From assembly GCA_946999425.1 (NCBI GenBank), contig CAMQDG010000064.1, forward strand, positions 1 to 7,628: a stretch of DNA of 7,628 nucleotides, in the 5' to 3' direction. The position numbers and the translations under genes are program-made. Positions 4,230 through 7,628 of this stretch are shown here, one piece after another. The notes under the pieces were generated by a model. The model had not been told where the DNA came from and ran no database searches. It saw nothing but the letters and a program-made list of their open reading frames with translations. The DNA is from an uncultured Peptoniphilus sp. (GTDB lineage: Bacteria > Bacillota > Clostridia > Tissierellales > Peptoniphilaceae). Each line of letters opens with the position of its first letter. The stretch's first letter is position 1.

Positions 4230-6524
4230 TTATTTATTATTTTTCTCTCTTATATATTTGTCGATGGAATTTGCGGCTGTTTTTCCAGCTCCCATTGCAA
4301 GAATTACAGTTGCAGATCCTGTAACTGCATCTCCTCCTGCAAAAATATTTTCTCTTGAAGTTTGAGCATCTTCATTTGCAACAATGCCACCTTTTCTATT
4401 AACTTCAAGGTTTTTTGTTGTATGGGCAATAAGGGGATTTGGGCTTGTTCCCAGGGCCATTATAACCGTATCAAAAGCTTCTTCATAATCTGAGCCTTCA
4501 ATCTTTACAGGGCGTCTTCTTCCAGATTCATCAGGTTCTCCCAGTTCATTCTTAAGGCAAACTAAAGATTTTACCCAGCCATTTTCATCTCCCTTTATTT
4601 CAATGGGAGCAGTGAGCATTTGAAATTCTATGCCTTCTTCAATAGCGTGATGGACTTCTTCAATTCTTGCGGGAAGTTCTTTTTGAGTACGTCTATATAA
4701 AATTGAAACCTTAGCGCCCAGCCTTTTTGCTACTCTTGCAGCGTCCATGGCAACATTTCCACCGCCTATAACTGCAACTTTATCTCCAACATTTATAGGG
4801 GTGTCAAATTTTTCGTCAAAACTTCTCATTAAGTTGTTTCTTGTTAAAAATTCATTGGCAGAATAAACTCCATTTAAATTTTCACCAGGTATTCCCATAA
4901 ACATAGGTAGACCAGCTCCGGAACCGATAAATACAGCTTCGTATCCTTTATTTAAAATTTCATCAATTGTTAAAGTTCTTCCAATTACTACGTTATTTTC
5001 GATTTTTACGCCAAGACTCTTTAGATTATTTATTTCAGCTTCAACAATTTCATCGGGAAGTCTAAATTCAGGTATGCCATAAACTAAAACACCACCAGAC
5101 ATTTGAAGAGCTTCAAATATTGTAACTTCATAGCCCATTTTCGCCAGTTCTCCTGCACAAGTAAGACCTGCGGGTCCGGCACCTATGATTGCAACTTTAT
5201 TTCCATTTTTTCCAGGACTTTCAAATAATTTAAATTTATGATTTCTTGCATAATCCGCTGAAAATCTCTCAAGTTTACCTATGGAAACGGAATCTCCCTT
5301 TGCATTTAAAACGCAATATTTTTCACATTGGCTCTCTTGAGGACATACCCTTCCACAGACTGCCGGTAGAGCAGTGTAAAGAGAAAGGACTTTTGCAGAT
5401 TGCTCAAAGTTTTTACTTGAAATCTCTTTTATAAAACCGGGTATGTCAATATTAACGGGACAACCCTGTCTGCATTTTGGAACTTTACAATTTAAGCATC
5501 TTTTTGCTTCTAAAACAGCCTCTTCTTCATTGTAACCGTAGCAAACTTCTTCAAAGTTTTTATTTCTTATATTAGGTTTTTGTTCTCTTACAGGAACTTT
5601 TGTGAATCTATTTTTGGGAGCCTCAACGCCATTTAGGTCTAATTCGTGATTTTGTCTTTCTATTTCAAAATCAATATTGCAGGCATGATCTTTAATTTTT
5701 TTTGGAGAGGTCTTGTTTTTATATTGCATTTGCCTTTTTATAGCAGAATCGAAATCAACTTTGTGACCGTCAAACTCAGGACCGTCAACACAGGCAAATT
5801 TTGTAACGCCGTCAATGGAAACACGACAAGCTCCACACATTCCCGTTCCGTCAACCATTATGGGATTTAATGAAACTGTTGTTGGAAGGTTAAACTTTTT
5901 GTTTGTAAGACATACAAACTTCATCATAATCATAGGTCCTATGGAAACACATTGATCATATTTTTTATTTTCATTTTCAATGAGATTAACAATTTTATCG
6001 GTAACTAAGCCTTTAAAACCGTAAGAACCATCATCTGTGCAGATGTAAAGATTATCGCAAACACTTTTTAATTTATCTTCTAAAATAACAAATTCCTTTG
6101 ATTTTGCACCGACTATAATATCGCAGGAAAGTCCATGGTCTTTAAACCATTTTGCTTGGGGATAGACAGGAGCTGTTCCCACACCACCTGCAACAAAAAG
6201 ATATTTTTTACCCTTAAGCTCTTCTAAATCTATGCTTAAGAAGTCACTGGGGCGTCCAAGAGGGCCAACAAAGTCCTTAAAGGATTCTCCTTCATTAAAA
6301 GAGCAAATCTTTTTTGTAGAGTCTCCTGAAGCCTGTACGACTATTTCAACACAGCCAGTTTTTAAATCATAATCTGAAATGGTAAGTGGGATTCTTTCTG
6401 CATAGTCATCAGCTATGACAATTATAAATTGTCCGGGTTTTGCAGAAGCTGCAATGCGAGGAGCTTCTACATCAAATAAATAAATATTGGGAGCAAGATT
6501 TAATTTTTTCTTAATTTTATACAT
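4230..6524 (-). CDS. nfnAB: Fused NfnA-NfnB: NADH-dependent reduced ferredoxin:NADP+ oxidoreductase
   Basis: A 764-residue cytoplasmic iron-sulfur flavoprotein. In the family the reaction is reversible electron bifurcation linking NADPH to NAD+ and ferredoxin. The NfnA-like half (1 to about 285) has the FAD motif RIPLTIS (44-50), the nucleotide motif GGVGTAP (113-119) and a [2Fe-2S] site formed by C230, C233 and C245, with D225 as the likely fourth ligand as in Nfn structures. The NfnB/GltD-like half (about 300-764) has two cysteine quartets for [4Fe-4S] clusters (C343, C346, C351, C355; C390, C394, C400, C404). It also has FAD motif GAGPAG (448-453), a second Rossmann motif GGGNVA (587-592) with R611-R612 for the NADP phosphate, and the C-terminal FAGGDAVTG (728-736). 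Such fusions are often annotated as PyrK plus glutamate synthase small subunit, but no pyrD or gltB is adjacent. AAAAGGG (complement of 6533-6539) lies 8 nt before the ATG. It overlaps the upstream gene by 8 nt and ends at the shared terminator. Confidence 0.93.
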   Translation of the reverse strand: MYKIKKKLNLAPNIYLFDVEAPRIAASAKPGQFIIVIADDYAERIPLTISDYDLKTGCVEIVVQASGDSTKKICSFNEGESFKDFVGPLGRPSDFLSIDLEELKGKKYLFVAGGVGTAPVYPQAKWFKDHGLSCDIIVGAKSKEFVILEDKLKSVCDNLYICTDDGSYGFKGLVTDKIVNLIENENKKYDQCVSIGPMIMMKFVCLTNKKFNLPTTVSLNPIMVDGTGMCGACRVSIDGVTKFACVDGPEFDGHKVDFDSAIKRQMQYKNKTSPKKIKDHACNIDFEIERQNHELDLNGVEAPKNRFTKVPVREQKPNIRNKNFEEVCYGYNEEEAVLEAKRCLNCKVPKCRQGCPVNIDIPGFIKEISSKNFEQSAKVLSLYTALPAVCGRVCPQESQCEKYCVLNAKGDSVSIGKLERFSADYARNHKFKLFESPGKNGNKVAIIGAGPAGLTCAGELAKMGYEVTIFEALQMSGGVLVYGIPEFRLPDEIVEAEINNLKSLGVKIENNVVIGRTLTIDEILNKGYEAVFIGSGAGLPMFMGIPGENLNGVYSANEFLTRNNLMRSFDEKFDTPINVGDKVAVIGGGNVAMDAARVAKRLGAKVSILYRRTQKELPARIEEVHHAIEEGIEFQMLTAPIEIKGDENGWVKSLVCLKNELGEPDESGRRRPVKIEGSDYEEAFDTVIMALGTSPNPLIAHTTKNLEVNRKGGIVANEDAQTSRENIFAGGDAVTGSATVILAMGAGKTAANSIDKYIREKNNK

Positions 6525-7628
6525 TTTTATCGCCCTTTTCTAAAGATTTTTTAATTTTTAGTAAAAACTTTTCCATAATATTAGAAAGTTCATTAATAGA
6601 GCAATTTAATTTTATAGATAACATATTGCCGCTACCATTTAAATTTGGAAAATCTCTATCTAAGATGCCTTTAAGGTCTATGTTTAAATTTCTACTTCTG
6701 TAAATTAAAACCTGTCCAATATTTCCATTAGGGATTCCATAAATTTGAACATAATCAGCCTCATCCATAATTTTAGAAGTAATAAGCTGAAGTTCTTTAA
6801 AATTAACATTATTTAAAACTTTATAAATATAATTTATTCCATTAAAATTTGTGGCGATATTTTTAAAATCTTTTACAGCTTCATAGCCCAGTTCCATTTC
6901 CATTTTTTTCTTTTGAGCAACAAGACTTTGTTCAGAAGCCTTTAAAACTTTTAATTTTTTAAACAGTTGATCTTCTGAATCAACATTAAAAGTTTTTATC
7001 ATATTGTCAAAAATTTTTGACTTATTTTTATAATCATCAAAAGCTCTTTTTCCTGAAAGAATATTTAAAACAATTTTGTTTTCAATTTTTTCAGGGGGTA
7101 AAATCTTAATAAGGGCAAGTTCGCCAGTTCTTTTAAGAAGGGGGCCCTCAAAATAAATTTTTCCAAGACCTGTTAAAAATAAGAAATTGTCAGAAGCTTT
7201 AGTTGATATGTTACTTCTTACAATTTGATTTGCAAGCTCTTCAAGTTTTTCTAAAGTTGAAAAAGCAATATCAAGCTGGGAAATAATTATTTTATTGTCC
7301 TTAAAAATATAAAAATCACTTTCAATATTAAAGGTATTTTTAAGAAGAAGTCTTACAATGGCATTTGATAAGACTCTTTCTCCAAGATCCATTCTTTTTT
7401 CAAAATCAATATTTATTTTTACTTTTTCCGAAGATTCAATTTTATAAAAAATTTTTCCATTTTTAATTTTTTTATAAGGTTCATGAAGATTTAAAGTAAA
7501 TTCATCAGCTTCAACTCTATCTGTTCCAGAAAAAATATCATTAAGTAAGCCGAATTTTTCTCCTTCAATTTCCAAAATGTGAGAAAATTCACTTTGAAAT
7601 TCTTTAGCATAAGGATTATCAATATATT
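6517..7628 (-). CDS. AlaX/DHHA1-like protein without recognisable catalytic motifs, 5' end outside window
   Basis: The frame stays open to the right edge (370 full codons, stop at 6517-6519). A TTG at 7573-7575 is not the start: the codons before it encode YIDNPYAKEFQSEF, which looks like the conserved N-terminus of AlaX-type alanyl-tRNA editing proteins. The order of AlaX-L segments is retained: N-terminal region, the IDFEKR element (7393-7410), the TGELALIKIL strand (about 7101-7130), an ILSGKRAFDDY element, a coiled-coil-like Lys/Glu stretch and a C-terminal DHHA1-like region. The editing motifs are gone: HTGQH is replaced by VLSNA (7360-7374), CGGTH by FEGPL (7138-7152), and the Gly-rich GGGQP is not seen. 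The DHHA1 Gly-rich motif is also weak (LNGSGN). Tandem coupling to nfnAB through an 8-nt overlap suggests one operon. It is probably not a tRNA hydrolase; a binding or regulatory role is possible but unknown. Confidence 0.85.
   Translation of the reverse strand, partial: YIDNPYAKEFQSEFSHILEIEGEKFGLLNDIFSGTDRVEADEFTLNLHEPYKKIKNGKIFYKIESSEKVKINIDFEKRMDLGERVLSNAIVRLLLKNTFNIESDFYIFKDNKIIISQLDIAFSTLEKLEELANQIVRSNISTKASDNFLFLTGLGKIYFEGPLLKRTGELALIKILPPEKIENKIVLNILSGKRAFDDYKNKSKIFDNMIKTFNVDSEDQLFKKLKVLKASEQSLVAQKKKMEMELGYEAVKDFKNIATNFNGINYIYKVLNNVNFKELQLITSKIMDEADYVQIYGIPNGNIGQVLIYRSRNLNIDLKGILDRDFPNLNGSGNMLSIKLNCSINELSNIMEKFLLKIKKSLEKGDKNV

Noticed and set aside
5246..5870. Two short plus-strand frames (5246-5434 and 5646-5870) inside nfnAB
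   Set aside because: They are antisense to the cysteine-cluster and linker regions of nfnAB, with no ribosome binding site or recognisable product.
7573..7575. TTG as start codon of the AlaX-like gene
   Set aside because: The frame continues to the window edge and the upstream codons encode an AlaX-like N-terminus, so the real start is beyond 7628.

Overview
The window is AT-rich, and its intrinsic terminators (A-rich/GC/U-tract hairpins), purine ribosome binding sites and gene content point to a low-GC anaerobic Firmicute. A Tissierellia/Clostridia-type organism (Peptoniphilus, Anaerococcus or Parvimonas-like) is my best guess. The phylum-level call rests on style and on the fused Nfn flavoenzyme; the genus is not determinable from the sequence alone.

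Layout. (1) 1-1186, minus: a nearly complete sodium/proton-coupled glutamate/aspartate-type symporter whose C-terminus leaves the window on the left. (2) 1187-1778: a 592-bp divergent intergenic region, unusually rich in symmetrical sequence. It holds the symporter promoter, a 15-bp palindrome, a candidate small or leader RNA ending in a strong hairpin terminator, two 20-bp direct repeats, and a promoter whose -10 box lies inside a 10-bp inverted repeat. (3) 1779-4124, plus: a two-gene operon with a small Glu/Lys/Ala-rich protein (DUF6110-like) followed by a P1B-type metal ATPase of an atypical, CtpC-like branch. (4) 4126-4211: a bidirectional terminator and a second hairpin between convergent operons. 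(5) 6524-4230, minus: a fused NfnA-NfnB protein, predicted to be the electron-bifurcating NADH-dependent reduced ferredoxin:NADP+ oxidoreductase. It is translationally coupled by an 8-nt overlap to an upstream gene (7628-6517, 5' end outside the window), which is an AlaX/alanyl-tRNA editing homologue that has lost its recognisable metal-binding catalytic motifs.

How the genes may work together. The small protein plus ATPase pair strongly resembles, in gene order and protein architecture, the mycobacterial PacL (DUF1490)-CtpC metal-efflux platform, so I propose it is a Firmicute counterpart: a membrane-anchored partner plus a metal exporter. The elaborate operators upstream would fit metal-responsive control. 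The fused Nfn enzyme balances NADH, NADPH and ferredoxin in a fermenting anaerobe that, with a glutamate/aspartate importer next door, may live on amino acids. The two most interesting leads are the PacL-like/ATPase pair with its regulatory region, and the catalytically degenerate AlaX-like protein coupled to Nfn.
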